Made by a program: the position numbers and the translations under genes
In this document: piece after piece, positions 1 through 9,140 of the stretch
Numbering within the stretch: position 1 is the stretch's first letter
Layout of the letters: each line of letters starts with the position of its first letter
The notes under the pieces: model-generated
Seen by the model: the letters and a program-made list of their open reading frames with translations, nothing else
The model's database searches: none
Told to the model about the DNA's origin: nothing
Source of the DNA: Bacteroidales bacterium UBA5833
GTDB lineage: Bacteria > Bacteroidota > Bacteroidia > Bacteroidales > Lentimicrobiaceae
Length of the DNA: 64,000 nt
Direction of reading: 5' to 3'
Assembly (NCBI GenBank): GCA_002433025.1
Contig: DJGZ01000022.1
Coordinates: 1 to 64,000, forward strand

Positions 1-575
1 CTAAGAAAAGTTACGGATTAATATACCGGAACAATTAATATTTAATCTGTCTTTCAGATTATTATATTTTTAGTACATATCCTTTCTCTGCCAAAATTTC
101 ATTAGTTGCAAAACAGTTTATTTGGAACTATTATAAATTAGATAAAAATAACAATTATTTACCCCCCCCCCCCTTGTAATAATTAAATCATTTTGTTATA
201 GATTTGCTCTATGATCAAACAACACAGGCATAACAATTCGTAGGCAAATGTTAGTTTGAATATTGCAGTTCTATTTACAAAACAAGTATTGAATAATTAT
301 TAAACAAGAATTAAAACAGCAATAAAGAATCATTTCGAAAAAACCCAGGTTAAAAATCTGAGCTAAGTTTAAAGAAAGGAGGTTTAACAAAGCCAGGGAA
401 TCTGTATGCCCTCGAGCCAGGGCATGGAAATGAAATCAATAAAAATCAAGAACAACTAACCCAATCATTTAAACCGGCTTATTACCGGCCACGGGGAGTT
501 GGCTGCCTTTGCCCTTGGAAGCCAATAAGCAACCACTCCCCTGCCAACCGGTAACGAGCGCAAAATTACAAAACA
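1..575. other. Leading AT-rich non-coding region with C12 tract and two hairpins
   Basis: No credible gene is visible. The region is strongly AT-rich and holds an uninterrupted run of twelve C at 162-173. A perfect 7-bp stem with a 6-nt loop lies at 406-425 (ATGCCCT / AGGGCAT). A larger nested inverted repeat spans 482-554: TTACCGG (482-488) pairs with CCGGTAA (548-554), and GGGGAGT (493-499) pairs with ACTCCCC (535-541). This structure ends about 20 bases before the first start codon, so it may be a leader structure of that gene or the edge of an old mobile element. A purine-rich AGGAGG at 377-382 has no convincing reading frame after it. Confidence 0.6.
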
Positions 576-1625
576 ATGAACACAATTAAAAAATCGATTT
601 TCGCGCTATTCATTACTTTTGCATTTTCAATTTCCGGGTGTAAGAAAGATCATAGTGAGTTAACTCATACTATTCTTTCTTCTCCCACTTTGAAAACAGT
701 TGCATCTTCAAAAATGCTAAGATTTGAAGATGCAGAGGATTTCCTTGAGACATATGAACAAACCGTTTCTTTCGACAATTCAGAAAGAGGAAGTTGGGAA
801 GATGCAATAGATTTTGTTTCTTTTGGTAGAGCATGTGACGAGTTCTATCTTTCATTAGATGAAACTATCTTTGACAACGATGAAACAGTTGAAGATTTCG
901 TAATATCAAATTCTGATAAACTTCAATTAATTGAAGATGGTAGCGGTGAATTTTACCTTGAAACGGTATTATTTAAGCAGGATTTTAGATATTTTGCAAA
1001 CAAGGATAAAATGTTTCAAATTGGAGATAAGGTATATTTGATATTGGAAGAAGGCATTGTCTCTGCAGATTATAGCAATATTGGAAAATTAAAAGAAATA
1101 AATGAAAATAATTACTTCTCATATAGAGGTGATAATGATATTTATTTCTCACCTTCACTTTCAAATAATGCTTCAAGTTTAAAAGATGGGGCCTACAATT
1201 GTGGAACTTGGCAGGAACAAAGAGTTACGAATAATCGGGAACGTACTTATCTTAGAATATCAATTCATACTACAGATGTAGGTAATGGCACGAATCAATA
1301 TGTAAATTATATGGTTCGTCCATACAAAAAGACCTTAGGTATATGGTATTGGTGTACCAGACATATTAGCTGCAATATTAAAGTTGCTGCTGATTATAAG
1401 GTCTATACAAGCAGCTCTTCATGGACATGGACAAGAGTAAACGGCTCATATTCATGTACAAACAAATATGCTAGTAGTGTTTCTGGCCAATTATGTTCGC
1501 AATGGATTTCAATTGGTTTTACATCTACTCCTGCAGGACATTTTGGTGGTTATAATTGCTGGGCTGATACTCCATCAACAAATCCAAATGTAATACTACA
1601 GGCTAATACATTTTTATGTCCCTGA
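576..1625 (+). CDS. Orphan secreted lipoprotein, function unknown
   Basis: A 349-residue protein with a lipoprotein signal: basic N-terminus, hydrophobic core and the lipobox SISGC with Cys22 as the lipidated residue, so it is probably anchored in the outer or inner membrane. The middle is acidic. The last 150 residues are rich in Trp, Cys, Tyr and Ser, with several Cys that could form disulfides, as in small beta-rich extracellular domains. I do not recognise the family. The gene is AT-rich compared with genes after 7 kb. It is followed by a strong hairpin (1664-1694) and so is probably transcribed alone. The start is supported by the signal peptide beginning exactly there. Confidence 0.75.
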   Translation: MNTIKKSIFALFITFAFSISGCKKDHSELTHTILSSPTLKTVASSKMLRFEDAEDFLETYEQTVSFDNSERGSWEDAIDFVSFGRACDEFYLSLDETIFDNDETVEDFVISNSDKLQLIEDGSGEFYLETVLFKQDFRYFANKDKMFQIGDKVYLILEEGIVSADYSNIGKLKEINENNYFSYRGDNDIYFSPSLSNNASSLKDGAYNCGTWQEQRVTNNRERTYLRISIHTTDVGNGTNQYVNYMVRPYKKTLGIWYWCTRHISCNIKVAADYKVYTSSSSWTWTRVNGSYSCTNKYASSVSGQLCSQWISIGFTSTPAGHFGGYNCWADTPSTNPNVILQANTFLCP

Positions 1626-1663
1626 AATCTTATACATTGGCGCATTAATTAAATTGTTCAGAA

Positions 1664-1694
1664 TAACAGAAGGCAGAATATCTGCCTTCTGTTA
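1664..1694 (+). terminator. 14-bp hairpin after the orphan lipoprotein gene
   Basis: A perfect 14-bp inverted repeat (TAACAGAAGGCAGA, 3-nt loop, then its complement) sits between the first lipoprotein gene and the DUF4249 gene, ending 14 bases before the next ATG. There is no long T-run, so it may act as a terminator/attenuator or as an mRNA-stabilising structure close to the ribosome-binding region of the next gene. Confidence 0.6.
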
Positions 1695-1708
1695 ACAATA
1701 ATATCAAA

Positions 1709-2617
1709 ATGCTTCTACCCATAAAAGTGAAAAGATACCTAACAATTGGTTTGTTTATAATAGCATCCATTAATTTCAATGGTTGCCGTAAACTTGTTGA
1801 AGCTGAAATTCAGAACTTTACCACAGCGCCTGTAATCAATAGCATTATAAAAGCCGGAGAACCATTAACCGTTCACATATCTATTGCTACAAATTTTAAT
1901 GAAACGGAAATAACAAGCATTGATAATGCATTGGTAGATCTTTATGCTGATGATGTGTTTATTGAACAACTTACATTATCAGGAAATGGCATCTATGTTT
2001 CAGAAACAACAGCTGAACCGTTAAAGAAATATGAATGCAGGATTAGTATTCCCGGTTTTTCAGAGGCAGTGTGCAAAACCATAATTCCAGCGGAAACTTC
2101 AATCTCTGAAATCGAACATATTTCTGTAGCAGGGAAGGACACTGAGGGAGTTACCTATCCCGCAATAAAGTTCACTTTTCATTGTATCCCTGATGAAGAC
2201 CAGTATTTTGAAGTACGCATACGGCTTTTTCAGTTTGACTCTGAATATAACGCTGATATAATCAATTTTGTTGATCCTGTTTTGTTGAATGAAGGACTTC
2301 CGCTTACCGTCTTTAGTAATGATTTGATTCAGGATACAACCTATTCGATGACAATTAATTACACAACAGGTTCATCAAGCAGCACCGGAGGAAGTTATTA
2401 TGCCAACCTGTTCCCTTTTATTCTTGAAATCCGCTCTGTAAGTAAGGACTATTACCTGTTTGCCAGGCAGAAATTTTTATATGATACAGGCAGGTTTCCT
2501 GAATTTGGGTTAAGCACAAATACTGCATTTCCCTTATATTCAAATGTTAAAAACGGTTATGGTATTTTCATTGGATATTCTTCAGTTATATCTGACACGA
2601 TTTATCCTCACTACTAA
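1709..2617 (+). CDS. DUF4249 family lipoprotein, partner of a TonB-dependent receptor
   Basis: A 302-residue lipoprotein with lipobox FNGC (Cys26). The pattern after the signal resembles DUF4249 proteins: a short strand (PVINSIIKAGEPLTVHIS), then a paired beta segment describing a 'decoration' (ALVDLYADDVFIEQL) and a segment ending YECRISIPGF. DUF4249 proteins occur almost only in Bacteroidota, next to TonB-dependent receptors, and are thought to be surface lipoproteins that assist uptake in the way SusD-like proteins do. The receptor gene follows after 5 bases, which supports a two-component outer-membrane importer. The substrate cannot be told from the sequence. Confidence 0.72.
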   Translation: MLLPIKVKRYLTIGLFIIASINFNGCRKLVEAEIQNFTTAPVINSIIKAGEPLTVHISIATNFNETEITSIDNALVDLYADDVFIEQLTLSGNGIYVSETTAEPLKKYECRISIPGFSEAVCKTIIPAETSISEIEHISVAGKDTEGVTYPAIKFTFHCIPDEDQYFEVRIRLFQFDSEYNADIINFVDPVLLNEGLPLTVFSNDLIQDTTYSMTINYTTGSSSSTGGSYYANLFPFILEIRSVSKDYYLFARQKFLYDTGRFPEFGLSTNTAFPLYSNVKNGYGIFIGYSSVISDTIYPHY

Positions 2618-2622
2618 ATTCT

Positions 2623-5043
2623 ATGAGAAATATCATATACCTCTCTTTACTTTCAATATTAATCGCATTAACTTTAAACGGGTATACTCAAATACGTATA
2701 TCGGGATTTGTTAAAGATGCATATTCAGGAGAGCGGCTTATCGGTGCAAATATCACAGAAAAGGGGACCTTAAACGGAGGCATTACCGACAACAACGGAT
2801 ATTTCAATATTCAGATCAACATACCTGCCGATTTAAGAATATCTTATACCGGATACTCATTTTCGGATTTATTAATTGTATCAATGAAGGACACGTTGAT
2901 AGAGATACTTTTAACTCCTGGCAAAGAACTTTCGGAAGTTGTGATACAGGCAAAAGGCATTATCAAGCCCAATGTCGCAAAAATGAGCATTATTGAATTA
3001 CTATCTATCCCATCGTTAAGCGGTAAACCTGATGTAATTAAAGCATTGCAGTTACATCCCGGAATAAAATCGCAGAGCGAAGGTTCCAGTTTGTTATTAG
3101 TGCGCGGAGGCAACCCGGGCGAAAATCTTTATCTGTTTGATAATGTCCCTGTCATTTATGTCAATCATCTTGGCGGCTTTATGTCGGTCTTTAATCCTGA
3201 TATAATAAATAGCATAGATCTTTATAAAGGAGGATTTCCGGCGCGTTATGGGGGAAAACTTTCATCTGTTGTGGATATCACACAAAAAGAAGGAAGTTCT
3301 TCAGAACCCAAAGGCTCCTACAGTATTGGAATAACTGATTTTTCGCTTTTGCTCGAAGGACCGATCAAAAAGAATGCAAGCTATATATTCACTGGCCGCA
3401 AAACATTGTTCGATATTCTAACCATCGCGGGTTCATCGCTTGGCAAAGGAAATTCTTATATTTTGGGTTATGGCTTTCACGATTTGAATGGCAAAATCTC
3501 ATGGAGGCCAAATGCAAAAAACAGCTTCCATTTTAATATTTATCAGGGTGATGATTACCTCAATTACTGGTCGAAGAAAGACAAACAAAATCCGGATAAT
3601 AGAAACCGAATGGTAACTATATGGGGCAACTGGCTGGCTTCCCTCAACTGGAAGCATGTGGTTTCAAAGAATTTGTTCGCGGAACAGACCATCTCATACA
3701 CACGTTACAGACTTGGCGAAAGACAAAACTTTACCTATAAATCAGAAAAAGACATCACCACATACAAAAGCCGGTATCTTTCTTCGCTTCAGGACTTTTC
3801 TCTTCAATCGGGTTGGAAGTATCAGCCGGTGAAGAATTGGGCTGTTAACTTCGGCATGAAAACATCATTGATGATTCACCTACCAAATTATGAATTTAAT
3901 TCAGGTCAGTTACTGCAAGTTGAGAAAGAAAGGACCGAAACAATAGAATCGGCGCTTTATCTCGATAATTCCTTTGATTTAGGAAATGACTTTAAAATAG
4001 ACGCAGGCCTGCGTTTTGTAAAATTCTTTGCTTCGGGGTTTAAGCCATCTGTGTTGGAGCCTCGACTGATTATTTCAAAAGATCTTAATAAAAACCACCA
4101 GCTCAACCTGAGCTATATGAGAATAAATCAGTTTACACACCTGCTTTATACAGCAGGCAATATAATGGGGAATGAAATTTGGATACCTTCTGATGAAATT
4201 ATAAAGCCAGCCATGTCAGATCAATACACAATCGGTTGGACAGGAATCTTTGCTGATGGCAGTTATCAGGCAGAGATGAATCTGTATTATAAAACACTGG
4301 AAAATCTAACCACTTACAAGGAGGGTTACATAAGTCTGAAAGGGGTAAACAACTGGCAATCCAAAGTAGTTTCAGGTGGCAAAGGTGAAGCCTATGGCGT
4401 TGAATTACTTATGAGAAAAACCAAAGGTAAATGGACAGGATTTTTAGGCTACGGATGGAGCAATGCCACAAGGCAGTTCCCTGCCATAAATCAGGGCAAT
4501 AGATTTCTTTTCGATTATGACAGGCCTCATTCAGCATCGATATTTGTGCAACACAAGTTTTCGGAAAAACTAACGCTCAATGCTACCTGGGTGTTTCAAA
4601 GCGGGTTGCCTTATACTCCGGTAAGCGGTAAACAACTCACCATTTCACTTGAACCAGGCGAAGACGGAGGACCTGTTTATTATGAAACCTTTATCTATGG
4701 CGAACGAAATAGCGCGCGCATGAAAGCATACCACCGCCTTGACCTTGGCCTTACACTCAATAAAATGGGGGCTAATGACAAAGTTAAGTCCAGTTGGACA
4801 TTTTCGGTTTACAACGCCTATAACCGTAAAAACCCGGTTTATTATTATTACAATACAACTGCTTCAGGCGAAATTATTAATCCTGAAACAAACGTTGGCG
4901 ATTACAAACCGAATAACATGTATCAGTTAAGTCTGTTCCCTCTGATTCCGGTTGTTTCCTATAAACGATATTTCGACTCAAAAAATGAAACTAAAAGAAC
5001 CTTTAAAAAGAAACTTAACAAATGGTTGTATCATGAAAACTAA
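2623..5043 (+). CDS. TonB-dependent outer-membrane receptor with carboxypeptidase-like N-terminal domain
   Basis: An 806-residue protein. A signal peptide ends near GYTQ (about residue 23). A carboxypeptidase-D regulatory-like (CarboxypepD_reg) beta-sandwich follows (about 25-110, ISGFVKDAYSGERLIGANI). A TonB plug domain comes next (about 125-230) with the typical LVRGGNPGENLYLFDNVPV and the FPARYGGKLSSVVDI segment at its end. The rest (about 240-800) is a 22-strand-type barrel ending in aromatic-rich strands. It should import a ligand across the outer membrane using TonB energy. It is coupled to the DUF4249 gene upstream (5-base gap) and overlaps the next gene by 11 bases, so the three are translated from one mRNA. 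The C-terminal tail after the last barrel strand is unusually basic (KRTFKKKLNKW). Confidence 0.88.
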   Translation: MRNIIYLSLLSILIALTLNGYTQIRISGFVKDAYSGERLIGANITEKGTLNGGITDNNGYFNIQINIPADLRISYTGYSFSDLLIVSMKDTLIEILLTPGKELSEVVIQAKGIIKPNVAKMSIIELLSIPSLSGKPDVIKALQLHPGIKSQSEGSSLLLVRGGNPGENLYLFDNVPVIYVNHLGGFMSVFNPDIINSIDLYKGGFPARYGGKLSSVVDITQKEGSSSEPKGSYSIGITDFSLLLEGPIKKNASYIFTGRKTLFDILTIAGSSLGKGNSYILGYGFHDLNGKISWRPNAKNSFHFNIYQGDDYLNYWSKKDKQNPDNRNRMVTIWGNWLASLNWKHVVSKNLFAEQTISYTRYRLGERQNFTYKSEKDITTYKSRYLSSLQDFSLQSGWKYQPVKNWAVNFGMKTSLMIHLPNYEFNSGQLLQVEKERTETIESALYLDNSFDLGNDFKIDAGLRFVKFFASGFKPSVLEPRLIISKDLNKNHQLNLSYMRINQFTHLLYTAGNIMGNEIWIPSDEIIKPAMSDQYTIGWTGIFADGSYQAEMNLYYKTLENLTTYKEGYISLKGVNNWQSKVVSGGKGEAYGVELLMRKTKGKWTGFLGYGWSNATRQFPAINQGNRFLFDYDRPHSASIFVQHKFSEKLTLNATWVFQSGLPYTPVSGKQLTISLEPGEDGGPVYYETFIYGERNSARMKAYHRLDLGLTLNKMGANDKVKSSWTFSVYNAYNRKNPVYYYYNTTASGEIINPETNVGDYKPNNMYQLSLFPLIPVVSYKRYFDSKNETKRTFKKKLNKWLYHEN

Positions 5044-5605
5044 AAAAAATGCTTTACTAATAATAGTTGTTTTTGGATTATTGCTGGTTCAGCAATGTGC
5101 ATTTTCACAGACATCCTACATTAAAAACAGATGGAATTTTCAGGCCGGATATATTCCTGATTCGCGAAAAGACGTATCGCCAAAAGCCAATCAGTTCCGC
5201 GCTTCTGCTAACTATGGTATTTTAAACTTTTTGGAAATTGGTGCCTATTTGGGAGGCAGTAATTACCTTCAGTTTTCGCGGCCTCCACAAACTGGTATAA
5301 GAGATGCTTATGCACCGGTTTATGGAATTAATGCTAATGCTCATTTACTTCCATTTCTGGTGAAGAAGGTCGATTTCCGGTTTGATTTGTACTTAGCTAC
5401 AAAATTTGGTGGATATTATTGTTCAGGTAAAGAAACAGAATATTTTCAAGGAGCCTTCTGGCAATATTTTATTGGAGGTGGTGTAGCTTTTTATCCGTTT
5501 GATCATTTAGGTTTGTTTGCAGAATATGGGTATGAGAACAAAGCAATTTATAATGGCATAAGTCACAATATTTTGCAGGTTGGAGTTTCATTAAAATTCA
5601 AATAA
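5033..5605 (+). CDS. Small outer-membrane beta-barrel protein
   Basis: A 190-residue protein starting inside the end of the receptor gene. I chose the ATG at 5033 because it begins a clear signal peptide (MKTKKNALLIIVV...AFSQ), whereas an upstream ATG at 4952 would add a hydrophilic tail read in the receptor's frame +2. The mature part alternates Tyr/Phe/Gly-rich strands (WNFQAGYIP, FGGYYCSG, LGLFAEYGYENK) and ends with VGVSLKFK, a typical barrel C-terminus. It is probably an 8-strand outer-membrane protein working with, or stabilising, the receptor. Specific function unknown. Confidence 0.72.
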   Translation: MKTKKNALLIIVVFGLLLVQQCAFSQTSYIKNRWNFQAGYIPDSRKDVSPKANQFRASANYGILNFLEIGAYLGGSNYLQFSRPPQTGIRDAYAPVYGINANAHLLPFLVKKVDFRFDLYLATKFGGYYCSGKETEYFQGAFWQYFIGGGVAFYPFDHLGLFAEYGYENKAIYNGISHNILQVGVSLKFK

Positions 5606-5646
5606 CTGATTTTCTAACTGTCAATTAACCAATAAAACATACAACC

Positions 5647-6636
5647 ATGAAGCAACTATTCTCATTATCGTTTTTCTTTATGTTTTCTGCAGGTTTACTA
5701 AATGCACAAACATATAGTCTTATCACAACCACAGAAACCTATTCCAATTTAGCCAATCCTGTATCGCTCAATAACGGCCAGGTATGGGAGATGCCCGATT
5801 ATATAATTCCAATAGGTTTTGATTTCTGGTATTTTCATTCTACCGTTGATACCTTGTTTTTTTTCGAAACTGCACCGGCAATGCTATCGACATCCGATGA
5901 AGAAGGCGGTTTTCATAAAATCATTATTCCTTTTGGCGCTTCACTTGTTGACCGGGGTTATGGTACAGCTCATTCACTTTCTCCGCTTTCATACGAACTT
6001 ACCGGCGATATTGGCAACAGAATATTCAAAATGGAATGGAAAAACGTTGGCTTTCTATTTGAGCTCCTTGTTAATAATACATTGAACGATTTTGTAAATT
6101 TCCAATTATGGCTTTATGAAGCAAGCGGTAATATTGAAATACATTACGGACCTTCTCAAATATTAAATCCCGACTATGCATATGCCGACGAATCTGGCCC
6201 ATCTGTTACCCTGATTCCTGATTACGATTATGATATGGATACAATTTCCACAAAATCGCTTTGGTTGCAGGGTAATCCTTTATATCCTTCAATGGTTGAA
6301 TCAGACGATTTCTTTTATCTGAATGGATCAATCCTGCCAAATACAGTATATCAATTCAATAACCTGACGGTAGAAAATGCTGGTTTTAATATAGAAGTGC
6401 CTGTTGTATATCCAAATCCGGTTGTGGACATATTAAATATCCGGTTGAAAAATGTCATTAATCCGGCAACTGTTATTATTTGCGATATGACAGGTCGCAA
6501 AGTATATAATGCCTCAATCAACCCTGATCAGGTGGGTGACATGCAGATTCCTGTTTCAGATTTAACAAATGGCATATACCTGCTCATCATTAAGCAAGGA
6601 AAGGAAATCCATACTTCCCGTTTTATTAAGGCGTAA
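5647..6636 (+). CDS. Secreted protein with T9SS type A sorting domain
   Basis: A 329-residue protein with a Sec signal peptide (about 1-20, ending LNAQ) and a C-terminal T9SS sorting domain from about residue 254. The sorting domain has the PNP motif (VVYPNPVVDILNI), the middle DMTGRKVY strand and the final LTNGIYLLIIKQG...RFIKA. The central part is beta-rich and acidic; no catalytic motif is visible. It should be exported through the type IX system and attached to the cell surface or released. It lies 41 bases after the beta-barrel gene and may belong to the same operon as the DUF4249/receptor set, perhaps as a surface binding partner. Confidence 0.82.
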   Translation: MKQLFSLSFFFMFSAGLLNAQTYSLITTTETYSNLANPVSLNNGQVWEMPDYIIPIGFDFWYFHSTVDTLFFFETAPAMLSTSDEEGGFHKIIIPFGASLVDRGYGTAHSLSPLSYELTGDIGNRIFKMEWKNVGFLFELLVNNTLNDFVNFQLWLYEASGNIEIHYGPSQILNPDYAYADESGPSVTLIPDYDYDMDTISTKSLWLQGNPLYPSMVESDDFFYLNGSILPNTVYQFNNLTVENAGFNIEVPVVYPNPVVDILNIRLKNVINPATVIICDMTGRKVYNASINPDQVGDMQIPVSDLTNGIYLLIIKQGKEIHTSRFIKA

Positions 6637-7233
6637 CGTTGACTCAACTCAACCAATTCAGATCATAAAGAAATCTACCAATACAACTTCACGATATCCT
6701 TTCGGGATCCATATTTTTATTATGATATATATTCGTTTAATGAATATATTTGAATTTTTTGTTTTTGCTTTTGGCTCCGGAATAATTTTGTTCAGTGTGT
6801 CTGTTGCGTTATTAAGCAGAGAAATAGTAAAGAGCTATTCAAAATTTCCTGCCAGCTATACACATATTGCAAAACCTGAAAACTTTTAAGAAACAAGTCA
6901 GTATTATAACAATTTGACTCTCAGCATTCCCAGCGTTTCTATATGGTAAAAATCTCTTTTACAAGCTTATTAATCATGTCATAACTTTAATAAATGACTT
7001 ACAGTTGTCTGGAATATTTTGAGTTACTTTTTGGCTGTGATTCTTTTCTACCACAAGCTGTTTAGACGTGTACTTTTTTAGTGCTCAAAGCAGGTTCGCA
7101 GCTATTGCCATGAACTGATTTCAAAAGTCATTGCTTCATAATTCAACATCTTAAGAAAGGTATTCTCTGTTTTTCTATCTTAAAATCTGTAATTTAGCCA
7201 CGTTAAAAATATTAACCTACCAAATTCAAAACC
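6637..7233. other. AT-rich intergenic region
   Basis: About 600 bases with no convincing gene. A 55-codon frame at 6722-6889 encodes a hydrophobic stretch (FFVFAFGSGIILFSVSVALL) that could be a tiny membrane protein, but no ribosome-binding site or promoter supports it. The base composition changes from AT-rich to moderate GC at the downstream edge, which marks the start of the peptidase region. No repeat or attachment site was found. Confidence 0.5.
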
Positions 7234-8934
7234 ATGATGTTGCGCAAAGTAATGACCGTTGTAGCGGTTACCGGCATGCTGGCAATGCTTGCCGGCTGCG
7301 GAAAGAGCACTAAAACTGAAGAAGCAATGGAAAATTCACATCCGGGTATCATCCCGGCCGCAGAAGCGTTCACCCCAGACCAGGCAACCGATGTTGCCCA
7401 ACGCCTCTCCATCTTTGCCCCGGTAACACTCACCGCTGATATCAGCCACCTTTCGGAGAAAGAAAAACAAATGCTTCCCCTGCTTTTTGACGCAGCAGCC
7501 ATTATGGATGAAATTTTCTGGCAACAGGCCATCGGGAATAAAGAAAATTTCCTTTCCCGCATCAGCGACGAGTCTGCCCGGAAATTTGCCGGAATCAACT
7601 ACGGCCCCTGGGACAGGATGAACGGCAACAAATCATTTATTGCTGAAATCGGGGAAAAACCTTTGGGCGCCAATTTCTACCCGGCAGATATGACCAAAGA
7701 GGAGTTCGACACGCTTCAGCACCCTGACAAATCAAGCCTGTACACCCTGATCCGCCGCAACAATGACGGTACACTGCGCGTGGTATGGTACCATCAGGCT
7801 TATGCCTCCAAAGTAAAAAAAGCGGCTGACCTCCTGAAGCAGGCAGCATCGCTTGCTGAAGACGCCGGACTGAAAAAATACCTTGAACTGCGTGCCGAAG
7901 CCCTGCTTACCGACAAATACCAGGAAAGCGACTTTGCCTGGATGGATATGAAAACTGCCAATATTGATTTTGTCGTTGGCCCGATCGAGAATTATGAAGA
8001 CGCCCTCTTCGGCACCAAGGCGGCGCAGGAAGCCTTTATCCTGATTAAGGATGTGGAATGGAGCCAGCGCCTGACCCGCTTTGCCGCTTTATTGCCCGAA
8101 CTCCAGAAAGGCCTTCCGGTGGACCAGAAATACAAAAATGAAGTCCCCGGCTCTGATGCGGACCTCAATGCCTATGATGTAGTTTACTATGCCGGCGACT
8201 GCAATTCAGGCAGCAAAACCATCGCCATCAACCTGCCCAACGACGAGCAGGTACAGCTGCAGAAAGGTTCACGTAAATTGCAGCTGAAAAATGCCATGAA
8301 AGCCAAGTTTGAGAAAATTCTGGTGCCCATCGCCGGGGAGCTGATCGATGCCTCGCAGCGTGGCTATATCCAATTCGATGCCTTCTTTGCAAATACCATG
8401 TTCCACGAAGTGGCCCACGGACTCGGCATAAAAAACACCCTTACCGGAAAAGGTACGGTGCGCGAGGCCCTGAAAGAACAATACTCAGCAATTGAAGAGG
8501 CCAAAGCAGATATTCTCGGACTGTATATGGTCACTAAACTCTATGAAATGGGTGAGTTACACGAAGGAGAAGTGATGGACAATTACGTCACCTTTATGGC
8601 CGGCATCTTCCGTTCAGTCCGTTTCGGTGCAGCCAGCGCCCACGGCAAGGCCAATATGCTCACTTTTAACTATTTCAGCGAAAACGGGGCGTTCACACAT
8701 CAGGAAGACGGAACCTATATGGTGAACTTTGATAAAATGAAACTTGCCGTAGAAAGCCTTGGGGGCATGATTTTAACCCTGCAGGGTGATGGAGCCTATG
8801 ATCAGGTGAAAGACCTGATCCTGACCAAATCAGTGATCCCCGGCCAGCTGCAGCAAGACCTCGACAAACTGAAAACTGCCGGAATCCCGGTGGATATTGT
8901 ATTTGAGCAGGGGAAAAGCAACCTGGGCCTTTAG
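7234..8934 (+). CDS. M49-like (dipeptidyl peptidase III-like) zinc peptidase lipoprotein
   Basis: A 566-residue lipoprotein with lipobox LAGC (Cys22). The body resembles the bacterial M49 / DPP III-like group: a helical N-terminal half, then the zinc site H391-E-V-A-H395 and, 26 residues later, EEAKAD (421-426), whose first or second Glu would be the third zinc ligand. Classic DPP III enzymes have HExxGH with one extra residue; here the spacing is HExxH. This shortened form occurs in bacterial homologues, but the specificity is not established from sequence. It should act in the periplasm or on the outer membrane, cutting oligopeptides. It sits immediately upstream of a DPP7-type S46 peptidase but is separated from it by a hairpin terminator. 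The start could be either of the two adjacent ATGs. Confidence 0.78.
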   Translation: MMLRKVMTVVAVTGMLAMLAGCGKSTKTEEAMENSHPGIIPAAEAFTPDQATDVAQRLSIFAPVTLTADISHLSEKEKQMLPLLFDAAAIMDEIFWQQAIGNKENFLSRISDESARKFAGINYGPWDRMNGNKSFIAEIGEKPLGANFYPADMTKEEFDTLQHPDKSSLYTLIRRNNDGTLRVVWYHQAYASKVKKAADLLKQAASLAEDAGLKKYLELRAEALLTDKYQESDFAWMDMKTANIDFVVGPIENYEDALFGTKAAQEAFILIKDVEWSQRLTRFAALLPELQKGLPVDQKYKNEVPGSDADLNAYDVVYYAGDCNSGSKTIAINLPNDEQVQLQKGSRKLQLKNAMKAKFEKILVPIAGELIDASQRGYIQFDAFFANTMFHEVAHGLGIKNTLTGKGTVREALKEQYSAIEEAKADILGLYMVTKLYEMGELHEGEVMDNYVTFMAGIFRSVRFGAASAHGKANMLTFNYFSENGAFTHQEDGTYMVNFDKMKLAVESLGGMILTLQGDGAYDQVKDLILTKSVIPGQLQQDLDKLKTAGIPVDIVFEQGKSNLGL

Positions 8935-8977
8935 TCAGAAAACCGTCCGTTTCTGAACACAGGTTTCTCAAAACTGA

Positions 8978-9017
8978 ACATGCCTGAAAGCCGTTAACCG
9001 GACAGATTCAGGCATGT
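8978..9017 (+). terminator. Hairpin after the M49-like peptidase gene
   Basis: An 11-bp perfect inverted repeat (ACATGCCTGAA at 8978-8988 and its complement at 9007-9017) with an 18-nt loop, followed by a short T-containing stretch. It lies 44 bases after the stop codon and separates the two peptidase genes. Confidence 0.6.
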
Positions 9018-9140
9018 ATTTGATTCTCTGCTTAATAAATAACTGGCATGATTTTGGGCACAGGCGGCCGTTATGCGACTGCAGCATATATAGCCCGGGA
9101 AAATTTTAATTCACTTAATCATCACAATAAAACCTTTTTC

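Noticed and set aside
482..554. Integron attC site or IS end
   Set aside because: The inverted repeat lacks the conserved GTTRRRY/RYYYAAC core pairs, no integrase or transposase is near, and no second copy was seen.
4952..5032. N-terminal extension of the small beta-barrel ORF
   Set aside because: The extension is hydrophilic and overlaps the receptor's C-terminus in another frame. The signal peptide begins at the ATG at 5033.
6722..6889. Possible 55-residue membrane protein
   Set aside because: It has one hydrophobic segment but no promoter, ribosome-binding site or recognisable family; hydrophobic frames are common in AT-rich DNA.
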